From Streptosporangium lutulentum (GTDB taxonomy: Bacteria; Actinomycetota; Actinomycetes; Streptosporangiales; Streptosporangiaceae), in contig NZ_JAUSQU010000001.1 of the NCBI RefSeq assembly GCF_030811455.1, positions 4,030,001 to 4,094,000 of the forward strand: a stretch of 64,000 bases of DNA, written 5' to 3'. The notes below the pieces were generated by a model. It did not search any database. It saw only the letters and a program-made list of their open reading frames with translations, and had not been told where the DNA came from. Every line of letters starts with the position of its first letter. Position 1 is the stretch's first letter. The position numbers and the translations under genes are program-made. Of the stretch, positions 1 through 12,728 are shown one piece after another.

Positions 1-246
1 CCCTCGGCCTACCAGCAGACCACCCCCGCCCGCCTGGACCGGCTGACCGAGCGCGAGATGGAGGTGCTGCGGCTGATCGCCAAGGGCATGTCCAACGCGG
101 AGATAGCCGCCGAGCTCGTGGTGAGCGAGACGACGGTCAAGACCCATGTCGGCAACGTGCTCACCAAGCTCGGCCTGCGCGACCGCGTCCAGGCCGTGGT
201 CCTCGCCTACGAGACCGGTCTGATCACCCCCGGCGCCATCTCCTGA
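1..246 (+). CDS. LuxR/NarL-family response regulator, C-terminal part (cut by the window edge)
   Basis: The reading frame is open from base 1, so the 5' part of the gene lies outside the window. The visible 81 residues are a complete LuxR-type helix-turn-helix: [15 protein letters not shown], then [19 protein letters not shown] as the recognition helix region, then [20 protein letters not shown]. This arrangement is typical of NarL/FixJ two-component response regulators in actinobacteria. The receiver domain and partner kinase are not visible, so target genes cannot be inferred. The gene converges on the peptide transporter operon. Confidence 0.88.
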   Translation, partial: PSAYQQTTPARLDRLTEREMEVLRLIAKGMSNAEIAAELVVSETTVKTHVGNVLTKLGLRDRVQAVVLAYETGLITPGAIS

Positions 247-278
247 CGGGCGCCGCTCCCCACCGGCGGACGCCCGTC
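245..278. terminator. Hairpin between convergent genes
   Basis: An 8-bp perfect stem (GACGGGCG, 245-252, with CGCCCGTC, 271-278) contains an inner CCG/CGG pairing. It starts inside the stop codon of the LuxR gene and lies about 60 bp from the end of the dppF-like gene. There is no T-tract, so the terminator role is an inference from position. Confidence 0.5.
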
Positions 279-338
279 CCGTGTGCGGCGTCGAGCATGC
301 CTCGCGGAATCGGGCGTCGGCCGGATCGGACGAGAGGC

Positions 339-1367
339 TCAGGCCGGGGTGACCTCCAGGGAGGCCGGCTCCTTGGGGGCGTTCTCCGGGAAGTGGCAGG
401 CCACCTGGTGACCGGGGCCGAGCTCCACCAGGGGCGGCTCGATCGTCTTGCAGATCTCCTGGGCCTTCCAGCATCGGGTGTGGAAACGGCAGGCGGGCGG
501 AGGGTTGAGCGGGCTGGGCACGTCGCCCTGGAGGCGGATGCGCTCGCGGTCGGTGCGGCGGATCGGATCGGGGATCGGGACCGCGGACATCAGGGCGTTG
601 GTGTACGGGTGCATGGGCGACTCGTACAGGTTCTTACGGTCGGCCAGCTCGACGATCTTCCCGAGATACATGACCGCGACCCGGTCGCTGATGTGGCGGA
701 CCACCGACAGGTCGTGCGCGATCACCACGTAGGTCAGGTCCAGCTCGTTCTGCAGGTCCTCCAGCAGGTTGACCACCTGCGCCTGGATCGACACGTCCAG
801 CGCCGAGACCGGCTCGTCCGCGATGATCATCTTTGGCTTGAGCGCGAGGGTGCGGGCGATGCCGATCCGCTGGCGCTGGCCGCCGGAGAACTCGTGCGGG
901 TAACGGTTGTAGTGCTCGGGGTTGAGTCCCACCAGCTCCAGGATGTCCTGCACGGCCTTCTTCGTGCCGTGTTCGGTCTTGACGCCCTGGATCCGGAACG
1001 GGGCTCCCACGATCGCCCCGACGGTGTGGCGGGGGTTCAGCGACGAGAACGGGTCCTGGAAGATGATCTGCATGTCGCGGCGGAGCGGGCGCAGCTTGCC
1101 CTGCGACATGTGGGTGATGTCGGTGCCCTCGAACGACACCTTCCCGCCGGTCGGCTCCAGCAGCCGGGTGACGAGCCGTCCCATGGTGGACTTGCCGCAC
1201 CCCGACTCGCCCACCACGCCCAGCGTCTCACCCTTGAAGACGTCAAAGGTGATCCCGTCGACCGCCTTCACCGCGCCGACCTGCCGTTTGAGCAGCCCCT
1301 TGGTCACGGGGAAGTGCTTCTGCAGGTCCTGGACGGACAGCAGCGGCTCATTGGAAGGAGTGGTCAC
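339..1367 (-). CDS. dppF: Peptide ABC transporter ATP-binding protein (DppF/OppF type)
   Basis: 342 aa; one of the two cytoplasmic ATPases that drive import of di- or oligopeptides. Walker A GESGCGKST is near residue 55, the signature is SGGQRQRIGIARTLA, Walker B is MIIADEPVSALD, and the switch His is in VIAHDLSVV. The C-terminus carries the oligopeptide-ABC tail with PACRFHTRCWKA, a cysteine-containing extension typical of the OppD/OppF family. The start is a GTG that overlaps the upstream stop (GTGA), so it is probably translationally coupled to the DppD-like gene. It is the last gene of the operon. Confidence 0.93.
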   Translation of the reverse strand: MTTPSNEPLLSVQDLQKHFPVTKGLLKRQVGAVKAVDGITFDVFKGETLGVVGESGCGKSTMGRLVTRLLEPTGGKVSFEGTDITHMSQGKLRPLRRDMQIIFQDPFSSLNPRHTVGAIVGAPFRIQGVKTEHGTKKAVQDILELVGLNPEHYNRYPHEFSGGQRQRIGIARTLALKPKMIIADEPVSALDVSIQAQVVNLLEDLQNELDLTYVVIAHDLSVVRHISDRVAVMYLGKIVELADRKNLYESPMHPYTNALMSAVPIPDPIRRTDRERIRLQGDVPSPLNPPPACRFHTRCWKAQEICKTIEPPLVELGPGHQVACHFPENAPKEPASLEVTPA

Positions 1368-2389
1368 GTGGTCTCCAGCATCGGCTTGATCTCGTTCTCC
1401 CAGAGCGACCGCCGCTCCTCACGAGGCATGTGGCAGCGCACCAGGTGGCCGCCCTCGGACTCCGTGAGAGTCGGCACCTCGGTGTCGGCCTTGTTGTGCG
1501 TCCGGTCGGAGTAGGGGCAACGCGGGTGGAAGGCGCAACCCGGCGGGACGTTGATCAGCGAGGGCGGTGAGCCCTTGATCGGCAACAGCCGTTCGGTGCG
1601 CTCCCGGTCCAGACGGGGCATCGATCCCAGCAGACCCCAGGTGTAGGGATGCTCGGGACGGTAGAAGATGTCCTCCGCCGTGCCGTACTCGATGCACTTG
1701 CCGCCGTACATCACCAGGATGTCGTCCGACAGCTCCGCCACGACGCCCAGGTCGTGGGTGATGATGATCAGTGCGGAGTCGAACTCCCGCTGCAGATCCC
1801 GCATCAGGTCCAGGATCTGGGCCTGCACGGTCACGTCCAGCGCGGTGGTCGGCTCGTCGGCGATCAGCAGCTCCGGGTCGCACGACAGCGCCATCGCGAT
1901 CATCGCGCGCTGCCGCATGCCGCCGGAGAACTCGTGCGGGTAGGCGTCCACCCGGCGGCCCGGCTCCGGGATGCCGACCCGGCCGAGCAGGTCGATCGCG
2001 TGCTTGCGGGCGACCTTCTTGGTCACGTTGTGATGGATCCGGTACGCCTCGACGATCTGGTCGCCGACCTTGTAGTAGGGATGCATCGCCGACAGCGGAT
2101 CCTGGAAGATCATCGCCATCTTCTTGCCGCGCAGCCCGCGCACGTGCTCCGGGGAGGCGCTGACCAGTTCCTCGCCGTCCAGCCAGATCTCGCCGCCGAT
2201 CTTGGCGTGGCTGCCCTTGTGCAGTCCCAGGATGCCCAGGCTCGTCACGCTCTTGCCGGATCCGGACTCTCCCACGATCCCGAGCGTCTTGCCGCGCTCC
2301 AGCGAGAAGCTCAGCCCGTCGACGGACTTGACCAGCCCGTCGTCGGTCGGGAAGTGGATCCGAAGATCCTTCAGTTCAAGGAAACTCAC
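1364..2389 (-). CDS. dppD: Peptide ABC transporter ATP-binding protein (DppD/OppD type)
   Basis: 341 aa; the second ATPase of the peptide importer. It has Walker A GESGSGKS near residue 41, the signature [15 protein letters not shown], Walker [13 protein letters not shown], and the C-terminal oligopeptide tail with [14 protein letters not shown]. Translation starts at a GTG overlapping the stop of the permease gene upstream and ends in a GTGA overlap with the next gene, so B-D-F form a tightly coupled unit. Confidence 0.93.
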   Translation of the reverse strand: MSFLELKDLRIHFPTDDGLVKSVDGLSFSLERGKTLGIVGESGSGKSVTSLGILGLHKGSHAKIGGEIWLDGEELVSASPEHVRGLRGKKMAMIFQDPLSAMHPYYKVGDQIVEAYRIHHNVTKKVARKHAIDLLGRVGIPEPGRRVDAYPHEFSGGMRQRAMIAMALSCDPELLIADEPTTALDVTVQAQILDLMRDLQREFDSALIIITHDLGVVAELSDDILVMYGGKCIEYGTAEDIFYRPEHPYTWGLLGSMPRLDRERTERLLPIKGSPPSLINVPPGCAFHPRCPYSDRTHNKADTEVPTLTESEGGHLVRCHMPREERRSLWENEIKPMLETT

Positions 2390-3405
2390 GCCAGCCTCAC
2401 CCTCGGGTCGACCACCGCGTAGAGCAGGTCGACGATCAAACTCGCGACGACCACGAACAGCGCCGCCATCAACGTCACGCCCATCACCTTGGGCAGGTCC
2501 TGGTTGACGATGGCGTCGATGGCGTACTTACCGAGGCCGGGCAGGGAGTAGGCGCTCTCGGTGAGGACGGCGCCGCCGATCAGCAGGCCGAAGTCCAGGC
2601 CGAAGACGGTGAGGATGGGGGTCAGCGCGCCCCGCAGACCGTGTTTGGTGACGACGGTGCCCTCACGGAGCCCCTTGGCTCGCGCGGTGCGGATGTAGTC
2701 CTCGTTCATCGTCTCCAGCATGCCCGCCCTGGTGAGACGCGCATAGGTGGCCGCGAACAGGAAGGCCAGCGTGATCCAGGGAAGGATCAGGTTGTAGGCC
2801 CATTGGCCGGGGCTGTCGATGAAGGTGGTGTAGTGGCCGCCCTGCGCCGCTATGGCGAACGGGTTGCCGTAACTGAACACCAGCAGCGATATGAGCCCGG
2901 TGAAGAAGATCGGTAGTGACACTCCGGCCAGCGCGAAGGTCATCGCCGCCCGGTCGAAGAGACTGCCTCTGCGCAACGCGGACAGAACGCCGATGCCCAC
3001 GCCCATGACCACCCAGATCACCGCCGCGCCTATCGCGAGGGACAGGGTGACCGGCAATCGGTTCAGCAGGTCGGGGAAGACCGGCTGGCGAGTGATGAAC
3101 GAATAGCCGAGGCAGGGGGCGGGGCACTGCTCGACCCCGGGACCGTAGTCGTATTCCGCGCCCGCGACGATGCCCTTCACGAACCTGCCGTACTGCACGA
3201 CCAGCGGATCGTTGAACCCCAGCCGGTCGGCGGCCAGCTTGGCCGTCTCCGCCGAGGCGGTCCTGCCGACGTACCGGCTGGCCATGCCCTCGGGAGTCGC
3301 CCCAGCGATCTGGGGCACGAGGAAGAAGATCGCGAAGGTGGCCATGCTCACGATGAGGAGCATGATCACCGCGCCGATCAGGCGTCTGATGATATATGTG
3401 ATCAC
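2386..3405 (-). CDS. dppB: Peptide ABC transporter permease (DppB type)
   Basis: 339 aa inner-membrane permease. The N-terminal segment MITYIIRRLIGAVIMLLIVSM is the typical first membrane span of DppB proteins, followed by a periplasmic loop rich in Cys and Gly and a five-helix binding-protein-dependent transport domain. The coupling segment DYIRTARAKGLREGTVVTKHG is the EAA-like loop that contacts the ATPases. It starts at GTG with only a weak ribosome-binding sequence. It is separated from the binding-protein gene by a strong hairpin (3418-3452). Confidence 0.92.
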   Translation of the reverse strand: MITYIIRRLIGAVIMLLIVSMATFAIFFLVPQIAGATPEGMASRYVGRTASAETAKLAADRLGFNDPLVVQYGRFVKGIVAGAEYDYGPGVEQCPAPCLGYSFITRQPVFPDLLNRLPVTLSLAIGAAVIWVVMGVGIGVLSALRRGSLFDRAAMTFALAGVSLPIFFTGLISLLVFSYGNPFAIAAQGGHYTTFIDSPGQWAYNLILPWITLAFLFAATYARLTRAGMLETMNEDYIRTARAKGLREGTVVTKHGLRGALTPILTVFGLDFGLLIGGAVLTESAYSLPGLGKYAIDAIVNQDLPKVMGVTLMAALFVVVASLIVDLLYAVVDPRVRLA

Positions 3406-3417
3406 AGTGCCCGGCCA

Positions 3418-3452
3418 GGTGGCCGCCGGGAGGGTTCCTCCCGGCGGCCACC
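3418..3452 (-). terminator. Strong intercistronic hairpin between the binding-protein and permease genes
   Basis: A perfect 16-bp stem (arms 3418-3433 and 3437-3452) closes on a 3-nt loop GTT. It lies just after the stop of the solute-binding-protein gene and before dppB on the same strand. There is no T-tract. Such elements often stop part of the transcription or protect the upstream mRNA so that binding protein outnumbers permease. That role is inferred from position. Confidence 0.65.
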
Positions 3453-3496
3453 ACTGCCTTCACCTGCCTAACTACTCGTTTGGCCTGATAACGGTG

Positions 3497-5278
3497 TTAC
3501 TGGACGCCCATCGCGACGTAGTCGTACATCTGCTGGCCGTCACTGATGAAGACGTTGGTCACACCCTTGCCGCGGAGCAGCAGGCTCTTGGCCCACAGAC
3601 CCGGCAGGACGACGGCCTCTTCCATGACGCGCTTGTCCACGGCGGTCCAGATCGCCTCACGCTTCGTCGCGTCCGGCTCCTGGAGCGAGTCGTCGAACAT
3701 CTTGTCCACTTCGGGGATGCGGACGCTGGTGTTGGAGGAGCCACCGGTCTCCCGGATGACCCGGCTGTCGGTGATCTGCTGCAGGAAGCCGTAACCGTCG
3801 GGATAGTCCGAGCCCCAGCCGTTGACGGCCAGGCCCAGCTTGTTCTCGACGACGTACGGCGGCTTGCCGGCGTACAGCGAGAAGTAGTCGGCCTGGGCGT
3901 ACGGCTTCAGGGTCAGCTTGATGCCGGCGCGGGCCAGCGACTGCTGCAGGGCCTCGGCGGTCGCCTTCTCCTTCGGACGCTCCGCGCGGTAGGCGATGTT
4001 GGTCTCGAAACCGTTCGGCTGGCCACAGGCCGCCAGGTGCTCCTTGGCCTTGGCCACGTCGCCCGTACCACCCGCGGAGGGGTAGAGGTCGATCGCCTGG
4101 GCACCCGGGATGCTCGGCGGAAGCAGGTTGGTCGCGATCGCGCCACCGGAGAGCTCACCGCCGTAGGCGGCCTGGTAACCGGTCTTGTCGGCCGCGAACT
4201 CGACGGCCTTGCGGCACTCGATGTTGTCCAGCGGCTTCACCGTCGGGTTGATCGAGGTGTACCACAGACGCTGGATCGTCGGGTTGTCGGTCTGCGCCTT
4301 GAGCGCGGGGTCCGGCACGATCTTGCTCATCGCGGCCGGCTGCACACCGGTGCCCGCGATGTCGACGTGGATGTCACCGGAGAGCAGACGGTTGTCGAGG
4401 TCGTCGGCGTTGACGTTGGTCTGGACCTCGATCTTGTCCGGCAGCGCCGGGCGGTTCGGGTCGATCGACGCGTCCCAGTTCGGGTTGCGGACGAGGGTGA
4501 AGCCCTTGCCGATCTCGTTCGTCTCGAACATGTACGGACCGGAGGAGATCACGTGCTCGCGGTACTTCGCGCCCGTGTCCTTGGCCTCCGGCACCGGCAT
4601 GGTCGGCGACATCTGGGTCAGGTAGTCGAAGGCGCTGTAGGGCTGCTTCAGGTGGAAGATGATCGTCTTGTCGTCCGGCGTCTCGATCGCCGAGCTGAAG
4701 TCGGCGCCCTTCGACTTGTAGACGCCCTTGTAGTCCTTGGGCCAGTCGAGCATGTCGTTCAGGTAGGTCGGCCCGTTCGGGAACGTCTCCTTGTCGAACG
4801 CGCGCGCCACGCCGTAGGCCACGTCCTTGGACGTGATCGGGGTGCCGTCCTCGTACTTCACGCCGTCACGCAGCGTGTAGGTCCACGTCTTGAAGTCGGC
4901 GCTCGCCTTGCCCAGATCCTGAGCGAGGTCGGGGACGACCGTCGCGCCCTCGGCGCCCGGAGCCGACTTGAACATCGTCAGCGCGCGGCCGTACAGGCGG
5001 ATGAAGTTCCAGGAGTAGCCGTAGTACGTGTCGGCCGGGTCCAGGGAGTCCCAGTCACCGGAGTTGGCGAACTTGAGAGTGCCGCCCTTCTTGGTCGAAG
5101 GGTTGAACACCTTGGTCAGTGCGACGTTGAACTCGGCCGCGGGCGCAGCCCCCGCCGACTCACCGCCACTCGCACCCGTGCTCGCCTGAGGCGTCGTGCT
5201 GGTTCCACCGCAGGCGGACAGGCCCAATGCGAGCGCCGCGGTGACCGCTAACGTCGCGAATGCGGGTCTTCTCTTCAT
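3497..5278 (-). CDS. dppA: Peptide ABC transporter substrate-binding lipoprotein (SBP_bac_5 family)
   Basis: 593 aa; captures peptides outside the membrane for the importer. The N-terminus MKRRPAFATLAVTAALALGLSACGG is a lipoprotein signal with the lipobox LSAC and lipidated Cys23. A Ser/Gly/Ala-rich linker follows, then the family core: DPADTYYG near the N-terminus, WTYTLRDGVKYEDGTPITSKDV (the family 5 signature region), and a C-terminal WGSDYPDGYGFLQQ segment. Family 5 proteins bind peptides, nickel or other ligands, so the exact substrate is unknown. The gene sits between dppC and dppB, an unusual order. Confidence 0.92.
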   Translation of the reverse strand: MKRRPAFATLAVTAALALGLSACGGTSTTPQASTGASGGESAGAAPAAEFNVALTKVFNPSTKKGGTLKFANSGDWDSLDPADTYYGYSWNFIRLYGRALTMFKSAPGAEGATVVPDLAQDLGKASADFKTWTYTLRDGVKYEDGTPITSKDVAYGVARAFDKETFPNGPTYLNDMLDWPKDYKGVYKSKGADFSSAIETPDDKTIIFHLKQPYSAFDYLTQMSPTMPVPEAKDTGAKYREHVISSGPYMFETNEIGKGFTLVRNPNWDASIDPNRPALPDKIEVQTNVNADDLDNRLLSGDIHVDIAGTGVQPAAMSKIVPDPALKAQTDNPTIQRLWYTSINPTVKPLDNIECRKAVEFAADKTGYQAAYGGELSGGAIATNLLPPSIPGAQAIDLYPSAGGTGDVAKAKEHLAACGQPNGFETNIAYRAERPKEKATAEALQQSLARAGIKLTLKPYAQADYFSLYAGKPPYVVENKLGLAVNGWGSDYPDGYGFLQQITDSRVIRETGGSSNTSVRIPEVDKMFDDSLQEPDATKREAIWTAVDKRVMEEAVVLPGLWAKSLLLRGKGVTNVFISDGQQMYDYVAMGVQ

Positions 5279-5331
5279 TCGTTACTACCCCTTGTGGATG
5301 GGAGCCGGGAAATTACGGAGATCGAAGCACA

Positions 5332-6327
5332 TCAACGGCCACGCGGGTCAAGCGCGTCGCGCAGGCCGTCCCCGAAGAGGTTGAAGGCAAGTACGGTAAT
5401 GAAGATCGCCAAGCCGGGGAAGATCGCGAAATGCGGCACGGTGTAGAAGCGCGCCGCCTCGGCGAGCATGCCTCCCCAGGTCGGCGTCGGCGGACGGACA
5501 CCCACGCCGAGGAAGGACAGCGCCGCCTCGAACAGGATGTTGGTCGGGATCACCAGCGTCGCGTAGATCAGAATCGGCGCGATCAGGTTGGGCAGCAGCT
5601 CACGGAAGATGATGTAGGGCCCACGGGCGCCGAGGCTCCTGGCCGCGTCGACGAACTCCCGTTCGCGCAGGGAGAGTGTCTGGCCCCGGACGATCCGGCC
5701 GATGTACGGCCAGCTGAAGAACCCGATGATGAACACCAGCAGCGAGACGCGCAGGGCGTCCCCGGACAGGCCGAACGCCTGGTCCGGGATGACACCGGCG
5801 AGCGCGATGGCGAACACCAGCAGCGGGAAGGCCAGGAAGACGTCCATGGCGCGGCTGATCACGGTGTCGACCCAGCCGCCGAAGTAGCCGGCGACGATGC
5901 CGAGGACGGTCCCGATGACCACGGACAGAAGCGTGGCCAGGAAGGCGATGAGCAGCGAGATCTGGGCACCGTAGAGGATCCGGCTGAAGATGTCGCGTCC
6001 CCAGAGGGGTTCGACGCCGAACAGGAAGTCCGAGCTCATGCCGCCGAACGGCTCTTTGGGCGTGAACGTGGACGGGTCGATCTTCTCTCGGTGGAACTCC
6101 AGCGGCGGATGACCGAGGAACTTCACGATGAGCGGCGCGAAGATCGCCAGCAGGATGAGGAAGACGATCACGCCTGCCCCCGCCATGGCGAACTTGTCGC
6201 GCTTCAGCCTCATCCAGGCGATCTGGCCGAGAGAACGGCCTTGGATGGCTTTCCGATCCACGCCCGCGAGCACGGCTTCGGGTTCTACCTCCGACGCCGA
6301 ACCAGGAAGGTCGAGCGGTGCGGTCAT
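5332..6327 (-). CDS. dppC: Peptide ABC transporter permease (DppC type)
   Basis: 331 aa; the second inner-membrane permease. An N-terminal cytoplasmic stretch of about 45 residues precedes the first membrane span (AMAGAGVIVFLILLAIFAPLIV), as in OppC/DppC. The EAA loop is REFVDAARSLGARGPYIIFRELLPN, and the C-terminal LSFLGVGVRPPTPTWGGML motif is typical of DppC. It is the promoter-proximal gene of the operon, with the binding protein 53 bp downstream. The AT-richer region at 6480-6600 is the likely promoter. Confidence 0.92.
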   Translation of the reverse strand: MTAPLDLPGSASEVEPEAVLAGVDRKAIQGRSLGQIAWMRLKRDKFAMAGAGVIVFLILLAIFAPLIVKFLGHPPLEFHREKIDPSTFTPKEPFGGMSSDFLFGVEPLWGRDIFSRILYGAQISLLIAFLATLLSVVIGTVLGIVAGYFGGWVDTVISRAMDVFLAFPLLVFAIALAGVIPDQAFGLSGDALRVSLLVFIIGFFSWPYIGRIVRGQTLSLREREFVDAARSLGARGPYIIFRELLPNLIAPILIYATLVIPTNILFEAALSFLGVGVRPPTPTWGGMLAEAARFYTVPHFAIFPGLAIFITVLAFNLFGDGLRDALDPRGR

Positions 6328-6604
6328 ACAGGGGCCCCCTGGATCCCAGACGACGTTGTCCGTGAACGCGTCCCCCGGGTCGGGGTCACGCGCCCTGAAA
6401 TCAACGGGCCCGGTTGTGTGGTTCCGTTGTCGCAGAATCTAAGGGCTGATCTGCGCCGACCAGCCCCCCAGGGCGCTATGTGGCTTAACTGTGATTCACG
6501 CGAAATTCATTCGTTTTGATCTTGAGAAAAATGTCCCGTCCCCGTTCTTATTCTGTCTCGTTTTCGTGACATTTCACGGGCCGGTTACCTAGGGTAATGC
6601 CCCC
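6328..6604 (-). promoter_or_regulatory. Upstream region of the peptide importer operon
   Basis: This stretch holds no gene. Bases 6480-6600 are clearly AT-richer than their surroundings and include runs such as TTTTGATCTTGAGAAAAATG and an inverted repeat CGTGACATTTCACG (arms CGTGA/TCACG). That fits a promoter and a regulator site for the operon. No specific -35/-10 pair stands out. Confidence 0.4.
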
Positions 6605-7123
6605 TCATCCGATCCCGTGACGCTTGAGAATGTCCTCGACATCGGAGAAATCGTCGTCGTCGGCCGGTTTCGCCGCGGGTTTGGCGGCCGGTTTGGCGGC
6701 CGGCTTGGCCGCGGGTGCCGCCTTCCGTTGCGGCGACTGCGGCGCGGTCCCGCCCGGCGCCAGAGGTCTGCCCTGCCCCGTCGAGGGGACCGCCGCCGGC
6801 GTCTCCCGGGCGGCGGCTCTGCGGCGTCCGCGCAGCAGCCCCGAAACCAGGAAGAGCACCACGGAAAGACCGGCCACGGCCACTCCGGCCCACACCTTGG
6901 GGTTGAACGCCAGCCCGGCGAAGAAGCCGCCGATCGCCGTGCCGATCTGCCACAGGGTGGGCAGCGCGTCGGTCAGGAGGGCCGCGATCGGCAACAGCGA
7001 CCAGGCCGCGGCGCGCAGTCCCGCGGCGGCCCCCCTGCGGCGCAGTAGAAGGAAACTCAGTACCAGCCCCACACCGGTAGCCCCGGCACAGAGCGGCAAC
7101 CATGCGATCTGGTCGAACGACAT
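6605..7123 (-). CDS. Small membrane protein with Lys/Ala/Pro-rich tail, function unknown
   Basis: 172 aa. Three to four hydrophobic segments occur in the first ~110 residues (LPLCAGATGVGLVLSFLLL; AAAWSLLPIAALLTDALPTLW; WAGVAVAGLSVVLFLVSGLL). A basic linker with four PAAK-type repeats follows (AAKPAAKPAAKPAAKP), then the acidic end DDDDFSDVEDILKRHGIG. This acidic DVEDILKRHGI tail is a feature I recall from conserved actinobacterial proteins of unknown role. The ATG at 7123 was preferred to an upstream start because GAGGGA lies about 9 bp before it. No function is proposed. Confidence 0.7.
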   Translation of the reverse strand: MSFDQIAWLPLCAGATGVGLVLSFLLLRRRGAAAGLRAAAWSLLPIAALLTDALPTLWQIGTAIGGFFAGLAFNPKVWAGVAVAGLSVVLFLVSGLLRGRRRAAARETPAAVPSTGQGRPLAPGGTAPQSPQRKAAPAAKPAAKPAAKPAAKPADDDDFSDVEDILKRHGIG

Positions 7124-7225
7124 AGCGGACCGTCCCTCGTATCGACGTACCAATCCATCCTGGCACGCCGAATCCGAGGAGATCCTCCTCCCTAAGGAGG
7201 GATCATCCCCTAAGGGTCATCCCGG

Positions 7226-7876
7226 TCACGGTTCGCCGCCGGACAGGGCCCGCAGGACCGCGAGATCGACCTCGCGCAGGGAACTCACGACGAGACGGCC
7301 CGGTGCGGCGGGAATCGGCAGCACGCTCGGCACCGCCACCACCCGGCAGCCCGCGGCGGTGGCCGAGGTCACCCCGTTCGGGGAGTCCTCCAGCGCGACG
7401 CAGCGGGCGGCCTCGACCCCCAGCAGCCGGACGGCCGTCCGGTACGGCTCCGGATCGGGTTTGGTCCTGTCCACGTCGTCGCCGGTCACCACCCGGTCGA
7501 AATTGTGCCTGCCGATGCTCTCCAGGCAGGCTTCGGCGATCGGCCGGACCGAGGAGGTGACCAGGGCGGTGGGCAGGCCCGCCAGCCGTACCTCCTCCAG
7601 CAGCTCGGCGGCCCCGGGCATCATCTCCACGCCGTCGGCCAGCCTGTCGATCATGCCCTTCAGCATCCAGGCCGCCACCTCCTCCGGCTCGGCTCCCCCG
7701 CCGGAGACCTTGAGCATGTAGGCGACGGTGGAGGCCATGGAACCGCCCACCAGGTTCTCCTGGTCCTCCGGGCCCCAGTCTCCGCCGAGCCGTTCCATCA
7801 CCTCGGTCTCGACCTGAAACCAGATTTTCTCGCTGTCCACGAGAAGCCCGTCCATGTCGAAGAGGACAGCGTCCAT
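7226..7876 (-). CDS. HAD-superfamily hydrolase (beta-phosphoglucomutase-like phosphatase)
   Basis: 216 aa cytoplasmic phosphatase. Motif I is DMDGLLVDS at the N-terminus (Asp7 nucleophile), motif II is VTSS, motif III is the Lys in KPDPEPY, and motif IV is ALEDSPNG, where the following region binds Mg2+. The cap inserted after motif I is alpha-helical (subclass I). The substrate cannot be told from sequence; family members act on sugar phosphates and other small phosphoesters. It starts 22 bp after metH and is probably co-transcribed with it. Confidence 0.88.
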   Translation of the reverse strand: MDAVLFDMDGLLVDSEKIWFQVETEVMERLGGDWGPEDQENLVGGSMASTVAYMLKVSGGGAEPEEVAAWMLKGMIDRLADGVEMMPGAAELLEEVRLAGLPTALVTSSVRPIAEACLESIGRHNFDRVVTGDDVDRTKPDPEPYRTAVRLLGVEAARCVALEDSPNGVTSATAAGCRVVAVPSVLPIPAAPGRLVVSSLREVDLAVLRALSGGEP

Positions 7877-7898
7877 TGCCCCGAAACCCCCTGGTCGT

Positions 7899-11363
<3,465 letters not shown>

Positions 11364-11777
11364 GGGCTCAAGCCTACTGGGAACAGTCCAAACGTTATTC
11401 TCCACGGCCCCAATCGGATGACGCCGTCCGGCCGGTCACTTCCGCCCCTTGAGACCGTCCGGCGGCGACGACGCCAGCACCCGCCCGCCGCATCAGCCGC
11501 TCACCCGCCTCCCGCCCGCCGCACGGGTCACTCCCACCCCACCGGCGGCCCCGTCCTCCACCGCGGATCCGCTCCGCCCTCCGCGCCGCTCCGGCCCGCG
11601 CCGGCGGCCGCATCGCCGCCTCCCGCGGCCTTGCCGGACGAGCCCGCCTCCCGCGTGTCTCCCGGACGCGGCCCGGGGCGCGCTGATCGTTCGCACCGCC
11701 TCGGGGAGGTGACGTGGAGGCCCCCTAACCGCATAGGCTTAGCCGAATAGGACGGCGAGGCAAGGAGGAGGCGGCGC
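11364..11777. promoter_or_regulatory. Divergent intergenic region of metH and the PAC2 gene
   Basis: No gene is seen in these 414 bp, which are very GC-rich and low in complexity. The metH side carries TAGGCT at 11371-11376 (minus strand), 7 bp before the start. The PAC2 side has TGACGT (11710-11715), an 18-bp spacer and TAGGCT (11734-11739), followed by AAGGAGGAG before the GTG start. The conserved cobalamin-riboswitch core was looked for and not found. Confidence 0.55.
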
Positions 11778-12632
11778 GTGATCGAAATCGAAGGTCTACC
11801 CGAGCTCGTCGACCCGGTGCTGATCGCCGCGTTCGAGGGGTGGAACGACGCGGGCGAGGCCTCGAGCGGAGTGATCGCGCATCTCGAGGACGCGTGGAAG
11901 GCCACCCCGCTCGTGTCCCTCGACCCGGAGGAATACTACGACTTCCAGGTGACGCGCCCCATCGTCGAGATGGGCGAGGGCCTGACCCGGTCCATCACCT
12001 GGCCGACCACCAAGCTGTCGGTGGCCCGGCCGCCGGGCGTCGACCGCGACGTGGTGCTGCTGCGCGGCATCGAGCCCAACATGCGGTGGCGGGCTTTCTG
12101 CGAGGAGATCATCGTGGTCTGCCGCGAGCTGGGAGTGGAGCTGGCGGTCCTGCTGGGCGCGCTGCTCAACGACTCCCCGCACACCCGCCCGGTGCCGATC
12201 GTGGGCTCGGCGACCGACGAGGGCCTGGCCCGGGCGATCAACCTGGAGCTGACCCGCTACGAGGGACCGACCGGGATCGTCGGCGTGCTCCAGCACGCCC
12301 TCGGAGCCGCCGGGATACACGCGGTGTCGCTGTGGGCGTCGGTGCCGCACTACGTGGCCCAGCCGCCCAACCCCAAGGCCACCATGGCACTGCTGAGCCG
12401 TATGGAAGACCTCCTCGACATCCCGATGCCGCTGGGCGAGCTGGCCGAGGAGTCCAGGGCCTGGGAGCACGGCGTGGACGAGCTGGCCTCGCAGGACAGC
12501 GAAGTGGCGGAATACGTCAAGGAGCTGGAAGAGCGCAAGGACGCCGCCGAGCTGCCGGAGGCGAGCGGCGACGCCATCGCCGCGGAGTTCGAGCGTTACC
12601 TTCGCCGCCGCGATCGTGACGCCGACAGCTGA
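11778..12632 (+). CDS. PAC2 family protein (proteasome-assembly-chaperone fold)
   Basis: 284 aa. The opening ELVDPVLIAAFEGWNDAGEASSGVIAHLEDAW is the hallmark of the actinobacterial PAC2 family, which shares its fold with eukaryotic proteasome assembly chaperone 2. The rest keeps the family pattern (EYYDFQVTRP; LLRGIEPNMRWR; LGALLNDSPHTRPVP; IHAVSLWASVPHYV). The C-terminal third is acidic and helical. The role in bacteria is not settled, and a link to proteasome function is only family-based. The GTG start has an AAGGAGGAG ribosome-binding site. Confidence 0.88.
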   Translation: MIEIEGLPELVDPVLIAAFEGWNDAGEASSGVIAHLEDAWKATPLVSLDPEEYYDFQVTRPIVEMGEGLTRSITWPTTKLSVARPPGVDRDVVLLRGIEPNMRWRAFCEEIIVVCRELGVELAVLLGALLNDSPHTRPVPIVGSATDEGLARAINLELTRYEGPTGIVGVLQHALGAAGIHAVSLWASVPHYVAQPPNPKATMALLSRMEDLLDIPMPLGELAEESRAWEHGVDELASQDSEVAEYVKELEERKDAAELPEASGDAIAAEFERYLRRRDRDADS

Positions 12633-12728
12633 AACCCGCAGCACGTATTCACCGTCGGCCCCTGCTTTCCGCACAGGTACCGGGCGACGATCGGCCCACC
12701 CGGGCGGCACCGAGTCAGGCGAACGGTT

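Noticed and set aside
11364..11777. Cobalamin riboswitch upstream of metH
   Set aside because: The conserved B12-box and core were not found, and a -10-like TAGGCT 7 bp before the ATG leaves no room for a leader.
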